A stretch of DNA of 64,000 nt from Lacisediminihabitans sp040549465 (GTDB taxonomy: Bacteria; Actinomycetota; Actinomycetes; Actinomycetales; Microbacteriaceae), in the NCBI RefSeq assembly GCF_040549465.1, contig NZ_JBEPTL010000020.1, forward strand, positions 1-64,000, written 5' to 3'. Numbering within the stretch: position 1 is the first letter of the stretch; every line of letters starts with the position of its first letter. Under the pieces are notes generated by a model. It was not told where the DNA came from. It did no database searches and worked only from the letters and a program-made list of their open reading frames with translations. The translations under genes were made by a program, and so were the position numbers. Positions 45,603-53,586 of the stretch are shown here, one piece after another.

Positions 45603-45769
45603 TGGCTAAGTCACAGGACGTTCGTCCGATCATCAAGCTCCGTTCGACCGCCGGTACCGGTTACACCTACGTGACCAAGAAGAACCGTCGTAACGACCCC
45701 GACCGACTCGTGCTCAAGAAGTACGACCCCATTGTGCGTAAGCACGTCGAATTCCGCGAGGAGCGCTAA
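45602..45769 (+). CDS. rpmG: 50S ribosomal protein L33, cysteine-free type
   Basis: 55 residues (MAKSQDVRPIIKLRSTAGTG, TYVTKKNRRNDPDRLVLKKY, DPIVRKHVEFREER). It contains no cysteine at all and so belongs to the C-minus, zinc-independent group of L33. The ATG overlaps the rpmB stop (TGATG). Only two bases separate it from rpsN. Confidence 0.95.
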   Translation: MAKSQDVRPIIKLRSTAGTGYTYVTKKNRRNDPDRLVLKKYDPIVRKHVEFREER

Positions 45770-45771
45770 GC

Positions 45772-46077
45772 ATGGCGAAGAAGAGCAAGATCGCTGCCAA
45801 TGAGCAGCGCAAGATCGTGGTTGCGCGGTACGCGACCAAGCGACTGGAGCTGAAGAAGGCTCTCGTCGACCCGACGTCGACCGACGCTGAGCGCGAAGCC
45901 GCTCGCCTCGGCCTGCAGAAGCTTCCTCGCAACGCATCTCCGGTGCGCGTGCGTGGTCGTGACGCCATCGATGGCCGTCCGCGTGGTTTCCTCAGCCAGT
46001 TCGGGGTTTCCCGTGTTCGTTTCCGCGATATGGCGCACCGGGGCGAATTGCCCGGAATTACCAAGTCAAGCTGGTAA
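45772..46077 (+). CDS. rpsN: 30S ribosomal protein S14, long form
   Basis: 101 residues (MAKKSKIAANEQRKIVVARY, then RNASPVRVRGRDAIDGRPRG and FGVSRVRFRDMAHRGELPGI). The 100-residue form without the CxxC-CxxC zinc ribbon is the zinc-independent S14; the short 61-residue type binds zinc. With rpmB and rpmG it makes the zinc-sparing trio known from Mycobacterium and Streptomyces. Confidence 0.96.
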   Translation: MAKKSKIAANEQRKIVVARYATKRLELKKALVDPTSTDAEREAARLGLQKLPRNASPVRVRGRDAIDGRPRGFLSQFGVSRVRFRDMAHRGELPGITKSSW

Positions 46078-46212
46078 ATTACAGGCGGTTGCAGGGTTTC
46101 GGTCCTGATGGCCGACTTTGCATATAACTGAAACGCTCGATCCAAGCAACAGAACTGTTCTCGTGAGCAGGAATGTTTGTTCTGAAAAGCACAACGTCCG
46201 AGGAGGACTTCA

Positions 46213-46500
46213 ATGGCTGACAAGTCACTAAACCGTACCGAGCTCGTCGCGGCAGTTGCCGCTGCGTCTGGCCAGAGCCAGGCGTCAGTTAATGGCGTCC
46301 TTGACGCCCTGTTCAGCACCCTCGCGACCTCGGTCGGCGAAGGCACCAAGGTTACGATTCCGGGCTGGCTCGCAGTCGAGCGCACGCACCGTGCCGCTCG
46401 CGCGGGTCGCAACCCTTCGACCGGCGAGGCGATCCAGATCGCTGCCGGTTACGGCGTGAAGGTCAGCGCTGGCAGCAAGCTCAAGGCTGCTGCGAAGTAG
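46213..46500 (+). CDS. hup: HU-family DNA-binding protein
   Basis: 95 residues. The HU fold is complete: MADKSLNRTELVAAVAAASG, dimer core, and the beta-arm GWLAVERTHRAARAGRNPSTGEAI with the conserved R-NP-TG. There is no Lys/Ala-rich C-terminal extension of the mycobacterial HupB kind. AGGAGG lies seven to eight bases upstream of the ATG. A strong hairpin follows. It is probably its own transcription unit, 135 bases after rpsN. Confidence 0.96.
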   Translation: MADKSLNRTELVAAVAAASGQSQASVNGVLDALFSTLATSVGEGTKVTIPGWLAVERTHRAARAGRNPSTGEAIQIAAGYGVKVSAGSKLKAAAK

Positions 46501-46517
46501 TTCACTTCTCTCACCGC

Positions 46518-46550
46518 AAGGGGATGTCGGCCACTGGCCGGCATCCCCTT
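46518..46550 (+). terminator. Terminator after hup
   Basis: A 15-pair stem (46518-46532 with 46536-46550, one G-U pair) and three-base loop lies 17 bases after the hup stop. The right arm ends in CCCCTT without a long U run. Confidence 0.8.
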
Positions 46551-46636
46551 CGGCGTTAACGCCCGGAGCGCGTGAACGCGGGCGGCGTGAACGCTGACGG
46601 CTCCAACGTTCAGGCGCCTCGAATAGGCTGGATGCC

Positions 46637-48598
46637 GTGCCAAGACTCGTGAAAGTCGCCGGTCCAGCCCTGCTGCTGGTCGTCGCTTTCGCCTCCCTGT
46701 TTGTGGCTCTCAAGATCGGTGGAGCGGCCGATCCGTACCGCTTTTTCGACCCGGGCGCCGTCGTCCGCTACGGCCTCCCGGCAGCCAACGTGCTTTTCAA
46801 CCTCGGCGCCTCCGTCACTATCGGCGCGCTGATCCTGGTCTGTTTCGCCATGAGCGAGAGAGAGAAGGAGTTCGCCAGGACCCTCGACATCGCCGCCGGA
46901 GCCGCCGCCTTCTGGTCGATCGCCGCCGCCCTCGTCGGATTCCTGACCTTCATGAATTTCCACACGGCGCCGATCAGCCTCGATTCGACCTTCGGGGCCC
47001 AGCTCGGGCAGTTTCTCACCGGCGAGGAGGTGGGGCAGGCCGCGCTCGCTTCCACCCTGATCCCGGCCGCCGTCACTGTGCTCTGCTTCGCTGTTCGCAA
47101 CCGCACCGTGCTCGTGTTCGTCACGATCTTCGCGGCCACCGGCCTGCTGCCGGAGGCGCAGCAGGGCCACTCCTCGGATGCCGTCGGCCACGACGCCGCC
47201 GTCACCTCACTCGGCCTGCATCTCGCCTTCGCCGCCGTCTGGTTGGGCGGGCTGGTCACCATCGTGCTGGCGCGCAAGACGCTCGAGCACGGGCGGATCG
47301 GACCGATCATCTCGCGCTACTCCACGCTGGCGTTCATCTGCTTCATCGTCGTCGGTGCCTCCGGTGTCGTGAACGCGTCGCTGCGTGTGCCCAACTTCGA
47401 GAGTCTGCTCAAGCCCTACGGCATCCTCGTGCTGATCAAGGTCTTCGCGCTGGGCGCGCTCGGCATCTTCGGACTCGCCCAGCGCCGCTTCCTGGTGGCC
47501 AGGATGCAGCGCGCAGACAACGGCGGCCGCGGCTACTTCTGGTGGATGGTCGCCGCCGAACTCGGATTCATGGGTCTCGCCTCGGGGGCCGCAGCCGCCC
47601 TGGCCAAGACCGACCCGCTCATTCCGCAGGTGGCGGTGACCACCAGTCCGGCCTGGATCCTGACGCAGTCACCGCTGCCACCGGAGCTGACCTTCGCGCG
47701 CTACTTCACCACGTGGAACTTCGACCTCATGTGGATGCTGATCATCGCCTTCCTGGCGTTCTTCTACCTCGCCGGTGTCTGGCGCCTGCACAAGCGCGGT
47801 GACCGCTGGCCCTGGTATCGCACTGTGCTCTGGCTCGCCGGACTTGCCGGGCTCTTCTATGTGACCAACGGCGGCATCAACGCCTACGAGAAGTACCTGT
47901 TCAGTGTGCATATGCTCGGCCATATGGTCCTCGGGATGATGATCCCTGTGCTGCTTGTTCCAGCGGCACCGCTCACTCTCGCCCTGCGCACCATCGTGAA
48001 ACGGGGGGACGGCAGTCGTGGTACGCGGGAGTGGATCATGCTCGCCGTGCATTCGAGGGCCGCCGGCATCCTCACCAATCCGGTCGTGGCCGCGGTGATC
48101 TTCGTCGGCTCGCTCTGGCTCTTCTACTACACGCCGCTGTTCAGCTGGGCGACGACGGACCACATCGGCCATACCTGGATGGTCGTGCACTTCCTCACCG
48201 CCGGCTACCTCTTCGTGCAGTCGATGATCGGGGTCGATCCTGTGCCGCATCGCGCACCGTATCCGATGCGACTGCTGACGCTGCTGGCCACCATGGCCTT
48301 CCATGCGTTCTTCGGGCTGTCGCTGATGACCGGATCCGGCCTGCTGCTGGCCAACTGGTTCGGGGCGATGGGCCGCACCTGGGGTGTTAGCGCGATTGCC
48401 GACCAGCAGACCGGCGGCGGTATCGCCTGGAGCGTGGGGGAGATCCCCACGGTGATCCTCGCCATCACGGTCGCGATCATGTGGAGCCGCAGCGACGAGC
48501 GTGATGCCAATCGACTGGACCGCAAGGCCGACCGCGATGGCGATGCCGAGCTCACGGAGTACAACAGGATGCTGGCCGACAGGGCTCAGCGGGGCTGA
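46637..48598 (+). CDS. CopD-CtaG fusion (copper resistance D domain and cytochrome c oxidase assembly factor)
   Basis: 653 residues, about 15-16 membrane segments. The N-terminal half (about 40-350) is CopD-like (GASVTIGALILVCFAM, GLHLAFAAVWLGGLVTIV with HLAFAAVWLGG, ASGVVNASLR). The C-terminal half (about 370-615) is CtaG-like, with HMLGHMVLGMMIPVLLV, HTWMVVHFLTAGYLFVQSMIG and MAFHAFFGLSLM, the histidine-rich caa3_CtaG signature. It likely handles copper for cytochrome oxidase. GTG start with TAGGCT ending seven bases upstream and no ribosome-binding site, hence possibly leaderless. Confidence 0.9.
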   Translation: MPRLVKVAGPALLLVVAFASLFVALKIGGAADPYRFFDPGAVVRYGLPAANVLFNLGASVTIGALILVCFAMSEREKEFARTLDIAAGAAAFWSIAAALVGFLTFMNFHTAPISLDSTFGAQLGQFLTGEEVGQAALASTLIPAAVTVLCFAVRNRTVLVFVTIFAATGLLPEAQQGHSSDAVGHDAAVTSLGLHLAFAAVWLGGLVTIVLARKTLEHGRIGPIISRYSTLAFICFIVVGASGVVNASLRVPNFESLLKPYGILVLIKVFALGALGIFGLAQRRFLVARMQRADNGGRGYFWWMVAAELGFMGLASGAAAALAKTDPLIPQVAVTTSPAWILTQSPLPPELTFARYFTTWNFDLMWMLIIAFLAFFYLAGVWRLHKRGDRWPWYRTVLWLAGLAGLFYVTNGGINAYEKYLFSVHMLGHMVLGMMIPVLLVPAAPLTLALRTIVKRGDGSRGTREWIMLAVHSRAAGILTNPVVAAVIFVGSLWLFYYTPLFSWATTDHIGHTWMVVHFLTAGYLFVQSMIGVDPVPHRAPYPMRLLTLLATMAFHAFFGLSLMTGSGLLLANWFGAMGRTWGVSAIADQQTGGGIAWSVGEIPTVILAITVAIMWSRSDERDANRLDRKADRDGDAELTEYNRMLADRAQRG

Positions 48599-48648
48599 TC
48601 GCCGGCGCCGCGCTGTCAGTACTGCGCCGCTGGTCCCTGGGCCGCTGA

Positions 48649-49620
48649 TTAGTATTGGGCGGTGATGAGCGGATCGCCGTTGGCCTGGAAGGTGATCAGG
48701 TAGCGCACGGTGAACGGCACGTCCTGGTCGAAGTTCGAGATCGTGCCGTCGAAGATCGACTTCACCTTCACCACGAGGTGCGCGATCGCCGGCGTCTCCG
48801 GTACCTGCCAGGTACCGGCCTTGCTCCCGGGGATGATCGCGACAGTCGGGTAGGCGGTCATCGACCAGGTTGGGTCGTTCTGGATCCGGTCGGTGATCGG
48901 TTTGCCCATCGGGCATCCGGTGGGCAGCAGCACTCTCTGTGTGACGCAGTCGCCGAGGTAGCTGCGCAGTTCTTTCTGCACGTCCGCGACGAAGGTCTTG
49001 TTCGCCCGAATGTCGACCGCAGCCTGCACGGTGCCCCCGACCTCACTCACCAGCACCGTCGTCTTCGGCGCGGTAAGGAAGGCGGAGCTGTGGCTGAGTT
49101 CGACAGAAGACGGCGTGAAGACCAGGAAATTGTCAGGCACGCTCGCGCCGCCCGTCGAAGCGAGGTGCACGCCGTTGGCGTCGAACTCCGCGTCGTTCTT
49201 CGGAGTGACCTGCAGCGTGCTCACCGGGCTCTCCACGAAGCGCCAACCCGAGAAGAGCCCGAGGCGTGCGCCGGTCTGCTCCACGTGGAAGGTGGTCGTG
49301 CCCTTCGTTCCGTCGAAGGCGTAGCCGTATTTCACACTGTGCGTGCCGTCGCGGTTGTCGGTATCGCTGACCAGGTGGATGTCGGCGAGGTCGCCCAGTG
49401 CACCCGGCGCGGTCAGCTTCGTCGAGGCCTTCCTGTCCAGGCTCACGCCGGGGATGTCCAGTGTGCTCTCCACGTCGTGTCGGGCGAGCGTGTCGAGGTA
49501 GGAGTGGACGAAGCCGGAGGCGCTGTACAGGGTGAGGTTGAGCGTCGCGACGGTGCCGACGAAGGCGACCACCAGGAGCCCTGCGAGCACAAGCAGACGG
49601 GTGAGTACCTTGCGCTCCAT
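48649..49620 (-). CDS. Membrane-anchored extracellular protein of unknown function
   Basis: 323 residues. One N-terminal transmembrane segment (about 8-30, LLVLAGLLVVAFVGTVATL) and a large extracellular part with a cysteine pair (in YLGDCVTQRVLLPTGCP) that may form a disulfide. The ATG at 49620 lies six bases after TAGGAT (minus strand 49632-49627), suggesting a leaderless mRNA; an in-frame GTG at 49626 is an alternative start. No family is recognised. Convergent with the CopD-CtaG gene and divergent from the helicase gene. Confidence 0.75.
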   Translation of the reverse strand: MERKVLTRLLVLAGLLVVAFVGTVATLNLTLYSASGFVHSYLDTLARHDVESTLDIPGVSLDRKASTKLTAPGALGDLADIHLVSDTDNRDGTHSVKYGYAFDGTKGTTTFHVEQTGARLGLFSGWRFVESPVSTLQVTPKNDAEFDANGVHLASTGGASVPDNFLVFTPSSVELSHSSAFLTAPKTTVLVSEVGGTVQAAVDIRANKTFVADVQKELRSYLGDCVTQRVLLPTGCPMGKPITDRIQNDPTWSMTAYPTVAIIPGSKAGTWQVPETPAIAHLVVKVKSIFDGTISNFDQDVPFTVRYLITFQANGDPLITAQY

Positions 49621-49732
49621 CCCCACATCCTAAGCTGGCGCGTTGTCCACCGATCGTCTCGCGCAGCGTGCCGTGCGCGCGAGCGAGGGTAGATTGGAGA
49701 GACTGTTCGGCGACCGTGGTGGAGGGCTTATC

Positions 49733-51031
49733 GTGAGTGGATTCGCCCTGTCCGCCGAGCAGGCCGCGGTGTTCGAGACGATCGAGAACACCAGGGAGAA
49801 CATCTTCGTCACCGGTCGCGCGGGCACCGGAAAGTCCACTCTTCTCAACCATCTGTCGTGGAACACCGACAAGCAGGTCGTTATCGCCGCACCCACCGGG
49901 GTCGCGGCGCTCAACGTCGGCGGCCAGACCATCCACTCGCTGTTCCGGTTGCCGATCGGGGTGATAGCCGACCACGACATCGATCAGAGCGGCGATCTGC
50001 GCAAGCTGCTCAACACCATCGACACCCTCGTGATCGACGAAGTCTCGATGGTCAACGCCGACCTCGTGGATGCCATCGACCGCAGCCTGCGCCAGGCGCG
50101 CCAGAAGCCGTTCACTGCTTTCGGGGGAGTGCAGGTGGTGCTGTTTGGGGATCCATACCAGCTGGCCCCCGTGCCAGGCGATGCTGACGAGCGCGCCTAC
50201 TTCTCCGACCAGTACCGCTCGATGTGGTTCTTCGACGCCAAAGTCTGGCAGGAGACCGAGCTACGGATCTTCGAGCTCACCACCATCCACCGCCAGCACG
50301 AGGCCGAATTCAAATACATGCTCAACGCCGTGCGCCACGGGCATGTCACCGCAGAGATCGCGGGCAGACTCAACGAGACAGGTGCGAGGCCGGCGCCTAC
50401 GGATGGCACGATCACCCTGGCCACCCGCAACGACACCGTCAATCGCATCAATGCCGCTGAGCTCGGGCGTCTGCCCGGCCGGGTTCTCACGGCGAAGGCC
50501 GAGATCACCGGAGAGTTCGGCGGCAGGGCCTTTCCCGCCGACGAAGCGCTCGATCTCAAGGTCGGCGCGCGCGTGATGTTCCTGCGCAATGACTCAGGCA
50601 CCGATGGTGGCCAGCGCTGGGTGAACGGCACCATCGGAACGGTCACCAGGATCGCCTCCACTGTCTTCGTGGAGGTCGACGGTGAGATTCACGAGGTGCA
50701 GCCGGCCATCTGGGAGAAGTTCAAATATACCTACTCGGCCACCACGAAACAGTTGCGCAAAGACATCGTCGCCGAGTTTCAGCAGTTTCCGCTCCGACTG
50801 GCCTGGGCGGTCACCATCCATAAATCGCAGGGTAAAACCTACGATCGTGCGATCGTGGATCTGGGCTCCGGCACCTTCAGCGCCGGCCAGACCTATGTCG
50901 CACTGAGCAGGCTCACCGAACTCGAGGGCCTGTACCTCAGCCGCCCGCTGCGACCCAGCGACATCCGCGTCGACCCGGATGTCGAGCGTTTCATGAGCCG
51001 CGCGACAACGGTGCCGGGCATCGAGGCCTGA
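49733..51031 (+). CDS. PIF1/RecD-like superfamily 1 helicase
   Basis: 432 residues. Walker A GRAGTGKST (28-36), motif Ia AAPTGVAALNVGGQTIHS, Walker B LVIDEVSMV, motif III VQVVLFGDPYQLAPV, and C-terminal motifs AWAVTIHKSQGKTYDRA and TYVALSR. These are the hallmarks of PIF1-family 5'-3' helicases. GTG at 49733 is chosen because GGAGGG precedes it by six bases; an upstream in-frame start at 49643 would add 30 residues that look non-conserved. The cellular role in bacteria is unclear. Confidence 0.9.
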   Translation: MSGFALSAEQAAVFETIENTRENIFVTGRAGTGKSTLLNHLSWNTDKQVVIAAPTGVAALNVGGQTIHSLFRLPIGVIADHDIDQSGDLRKLLNTIDTLVIDEVSMVNADLVDAIDRSLRQARQKPFTAFGGVQVVLFGDPYQLAPVPGDADERAYFSDQYRSMWFFDAKVWQETELRIFELTTIHRQHEAEFKYMLNAVRHGHVTAEIAGRLNETGARPAPTDGTITLATRNDTVNRINAAELGRLPGRVLTAKAEITGEFGGRAFPADEALDLKVGARVMFLRNDSGTDGGQRWVNGTIGTVTRIASTVFVEVDGEIHEVQPAIWEKFKYTYSATTKQLRKDIVAEFQQFPLRLAWAVTIHKSQGKTYDRAIVDLGSGTFSAGQTYVALSRLTELEGLYLSRPLRPSDIRVDPDVERFMSRATTVPGIEA

Positions 51032-51112
51032 ACTGCCGCCAGATCGGGCGGGGACTGCCCAAGTTGATCGGTCGCCGCGGTTCCTGTGCTCGACGTGCGC
51101 GTCTGGTAAAGC

Positions 51113-51168
51113 GGGTCGATGCGGCCGGATGGGGTCAACGCGGTGACCCCATCCGGCCGCATCGACCC
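51113..51168. terminator. 25-base perfect inverted repeat between convergent genes
   Basis: The arms 51113-51137 and 51144-51168 are perfectly complementary, with a six-base loop. It lies 82 bases after the helicase stop and 38 bases beyond the heme oxygenase stop, so it can end both convergent transcripts. No U run on either side. Confidence 0.85.
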
Positions 51169-51206
51169 CGAAAGCCGTTCGTCGCCGGGGCCACGTGGGG
51201 CGTTTA

Positions 51207-51857
51207 CTACGCAGCGGCGGCCTTCGCTCGCGACAGGTCTTCGAAGAGCTCCGTGTTGAAACGGTAGGCGATGAGTACTTCGTCGATCACGCGCTCACGC
51301 TCCTCCGCATCCCAGCCGACGGCATCCAACTGGTGGCGGTAGGTCTCCTTGAACTGCTTCGGTCTGGCGATCTGGTCGAAGAGGTAGAACCCGACACCGT
51401 TGGTTTCGAAGCCGAACTGGCGCTGCATCAGTGTGCGGATGACCTGGCCGCCAGACAGGTCGCCGAGGTAGCGGGTGTAGTGGTGGGCGATGAACCCGCC
51501 CGACCAGGTTGCCGCCACGGTGTTCAGTCGGTCGACGTAGCGCTGCGTGGTGGAGAGTGGGACGACCGTGTCGCGCCAGTCATCGCCGATCAGAAAGTGC
51601 AGGTCTTGTTCGATGGCGGGAAGGCGGGTGAGCTGGGGTGAGATGAACTGCGCGGCGACCGCGTCATCCGCCATTCCGGCCGCTGCCGCCTCGAGGGCTT
51701 CGTAGATGAAGTAGTGCTGGGTGACGAGGGCGATGTAGTCGTCGCGGGTGCCTTTGCCTGTCATGAGATCGGACATAAAGGATGCCCCCTCGCTGTCGCC
51801 GTGGCTCGACCAGGTGCGCTCGCGAAGGGCCTGCGAGAAGGGAATGACGGCAGACAC
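51207..51857 (-). CDS. hmuO: Heme oxygenase (biliverdin-producing)
   Basis: 216 residues. The proximal heme-ligand histidine is H19 in LRERTWSSHGDSEGA; the distal helix has GDLSGGQVI, and YFIYEALE is a family motif. It opens the heme ring to release iron, like HmuO of Corynebacterium. The GTG at 51857 is chosen for the standard length. A DtxR-type iron box lies 25-44 bases upstream, so iron repression is likely. Confidence 0.93.
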   Translation of the reverse strand: MSAVIPFSQALRERTWSSHGDSEGASFMSDLMTGKGTRDDYIALVTQHYFIYEALEAAAAGMADDAVAAQFISPQLTRLPAIEQDLHFLIGDDWRDTVVPLSTTQRYVDRLNTVAATWSGGFIAHHYTRYLGDLSGGQVIRTLMQRQFGFETNGVGFYLFDQIARPKQFKETYRHQLDAVGWDAEERERVIDEVLIAYRFNTELFEDLSRAKAAAA

Positions 51858-51882
51858 GGCAGGGCGCTCCGGAGGATCGAGG

Positions 51883-51901
51883 TTAGGTTGCCCTAAGTTT
51901 A
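51883..51901 (-). promoter_or_regulatory. DtxR/IdeR-type iron box upstream of heme oxygenase
   Basis: TTAGGTTGCCCTAAGTTTA matches the 19-base DtxR/IdeR consensus (TTAGGTTAGGCTAACCTAA type) at about 14 positions, with the left half nearly perfect. It lies directly ahead of a heme-iron release gene, which such boxes commonly control. Confidence 0.65.
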
Positions 51902-51992
51902 GCCAGACTCTGCTCGCGCGCATCTGCGAATCGACCGCGAAAGCACCGGCCGCGCCTGGCTGGACAGGCGCGACCGGTACAGCTAAACGGCC

Positions 51993-52064
51993 TCAGTGCC
52001 CGGCCGGGGACGTTGAGATCGTAAGAATGATGAACGCCAGCCAGGTACGCGTGATCTGTGACAC
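51993..52064 (-). CDS. Candidate 23-residue hydrophobic micropeptide
   Basis: A GTG at 52064 is preceded by GGAGGGGAG at about eight bases and opens a 23-residue frame ending in TGA at 51993. The peptide has a hydrophobic core (WLAFIILTI) with a basic N-terminal end (ITRT). It lies between the heme oxygenase promoter and DUF4383. The ribosome-binding site is among the best in the window, but a chance reading frame of this length cannot be excluded. Confidence 0.4.
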   Translation of the reverse strand: MSQITRTWLAFIILTISTSPAGH

Positions 52065-52149
52065 GGTGGCTCTCCCCTCCCGCATGGTCGCCGTCATCAG
52101 CCTCCGTCGTTGGCTTTTCCGTTGTCGGCTTCTCTGTCGTCGGCGCAGA

Positions 52150-52566
52150 CTAGGCGACAGCGGCGTGGCTGACACCCTTGTCAGCCCCGAGCCCGACGCC
52201 GAGAAGAAGCACGGCACTCGCGAAATGCAGGATGTGGTCCGCCCCGTTGAGGGCCAGGATGTTCGCATCAGTACCGGTGATGAAGAGGCCGACGATACCG
52301 AGCACGAGATAGGTAGCACCCACCACGCTATTCACGGTTCTCGCCGCGCTCACCCCGGACAGGCCGGCAAGCAGCAGCGCAGCACCGATCACCAGGTGGG
52401 CGACATTGTGGAAGACATTCACCTCGAAGATGCCGAGCAGCAGGCCACCCGAGGTCTCGAAGAAGCCGGTGTTGGACGCGCTGGTCGTGATGAAACCGAG
52501 CAGCCCGACAACGAGATAGACCGCACCGAAGACGACGGCCAACAGGCGGTTAGGAGATCTGGTCAT
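52150..52566 (-). CDS. DUF4383 membrane protein
   Basis: 138 residues with four membrane segments (LAVVFGAVYLVVGLLGFI, FHNVAHLVIGAALLLAGL, SVVGATYLVLGIVGLFI, DHILHFASAVLLLGVGL). The NVFHNVAHLVIGA and NGADHILHFASA motifs are characteristic of DUF4383, a small actinobacterial membrane family. ATG start with GGAAGAGGA upstream. Function unknown; conserved histidines in two helices suggest a cofactor or metal contact. Confidence 0.88.
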   Translation of the reverse strand: MTRSPNRLLAVVFGAVYLVVGLLGFITTSASNTGFFETSGGLLLGIFEVNVFHNVAHLVIGAALLLAGLSGVSAARTVNSVVGATYLVLGIVGLFITGTDANILALNGADHILHFASAVLLLGVGLGADKGVSHAAVA

Positions 52567-52664
52567 GAAGTTCCTCTTCCAGGGTCCGACGAACGTCGCT
52601 CCCGCTGGGTATTCGTACTCGACGCCATCACAGTTTGGTAGGTAATTGGCAACCGGTCATTACA

Positions 52665-52961
52665 TCAGTGCGGGCGGCGTTCGATGCCGAGGCGCTCGCA
52701 GGCGGCCTCGTAGAGCACGACGATCTCGCGGCGGATCTCCGCCCGCTCGGTGATCGCCACAGACCACGGCAGTGTGAGCGCTCTCGTCTCTCCGACCGCG
52801 GCATAGGTCCAGTAGCCGCCGGCGCCGTCGAGTGAAACCATGGTGGCGGCATCCGCGGATGCGTCGGCGAAGGCTCGCACGATCAACAGATTGTCGTCCC
52901 GATGGTCGCTGTTCATATGGGTGAGCACGGCGGATACGACATCATCGGGGAAAGTTGGCAC
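52665..52961 (-). CDS. DUF2470 domain protein
   Basis: 98 residues covering one DUF2470 domain: HMNSDHRDDNLLIVRAFA, then DGAGGYWTYAAVGE and ITERAEIRREIVVLY. DUF2470 occurs as the C-terminal domain of HugZ-like heme-degrading proteins, where it contributes to heme binding. Here it stands alone, 0.8 kb from a heme oxygenase, which suggests a heme-related role. GTG start without a clear ribosome-binding site; an internal start is possible. Confidence 0.85.
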   Translation of the reverse strand: MPTFPDDVVSAVLTHMNSDHRDDNLLIVRAFADASADAATMVSLDGAGGYWTYAAVGETRALTLPWSVAITERAEIRREIVVLYEAACERLGIERRPH

Positions 52962-53005
52962 AAAATCTACGGTATCCGGTTATCGGCGTGCCGCACGATG
53001 GAGCC

Positions 53006-53530
53006 ATGGCGATTACACCTGACACGAAAAACTGGACCTGGGTCATCGAGAAGCCGTGCCCGGAGTGCGGTTTCGACGCATCCGGCTTCGGCGAGACGGA
53101 TGTCGCGGCGATCCTCCGCGCGAATGCCCAGTCATGGCCGACCGTTCTCCACCGCGCCGAGGTGCGGCTGCGCCCAGACGACAGCACCTGGTCGCCCCTG
53201 GAGTACGGAGCTCACGTGCGCGATGTGATCAGGCTCTACACCGAGCGCCTGGCTCTGATGCTGGAGCAGGACGACCCGCTCTACCCGAACTGGGACCAGG
53301 ATGCCACGGCGCTCGCCGAGCGCTACAACGAGCAGGATCCCGCGATCGTGTCCGACGAACTGCTCCGGGCGGCGCGGGTTCTCGCCGACGCCTTCGACGC
53401 GGTGCCGGATGATGCCTGGGGCCGGCCTGGACGTCGCAGCGACGGCGTGCAGTTCACGATCACGAGCTTCGCGAAGTACTTCATCCACGACCCGGTGCAT
53501 CACCTGTGGGATGTCACGCACGACGCATGA
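53006..53530 (+). CDS. DinB/mycothiol-transferase-like protein
   Basis: 174 residues forming a probable four-helix bundle. Metal-ligand candidates are H70 (GAHVRDVIRLYTERL) and H161/H165 (FIHDPVHHLWDV), the usual DinB-fold pattern. An N-terminal CPECG (C18, C21) is an unusual addition. The ATG at 53006 gives this length. The family includes mycothiol-dependent enzymes, but the substrate is unknown. Divergent from the DUF2470 gene across a short shared promoter region. Confidence 0.78.
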   Translation: MAITPDTKNWTWVIEKPCPECGFDASGFGETDVAAILRANAQSWPTVLHRAEVRLRPDDSTWSPLEYGAHVRDVIRLYTERLALMLEQDDPLYPNWDQDATALAERYNEQDPAIVSDELLRAARVLADAFDAVPDDAWGRPGRRSDGVQFTITSFAKYFIHDPVHHLWDVTHDA

Positions 53531-53542
53531 CGACAGAGCACA

Positions 53543-53580
53543 CTTCGACAGGCTCGGTGAGCGGTAGGGCTCGGTGAGCG
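53543..53580. repeat. Short direct repeat, REP-like
   Basis: GGCTCGGTGAGCG occurs twice (about 53551-53563 and 53568-53580), the first preceded by CTTCGACA. CTTCGACAGGCTC-type elements are scattered intergenically in many Microbacteriaceae genomes (general knowledge), so this may be such an element between two convergent genes. Confidence 0.4.
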
Positions 53581-53586
53581 ACGGGG

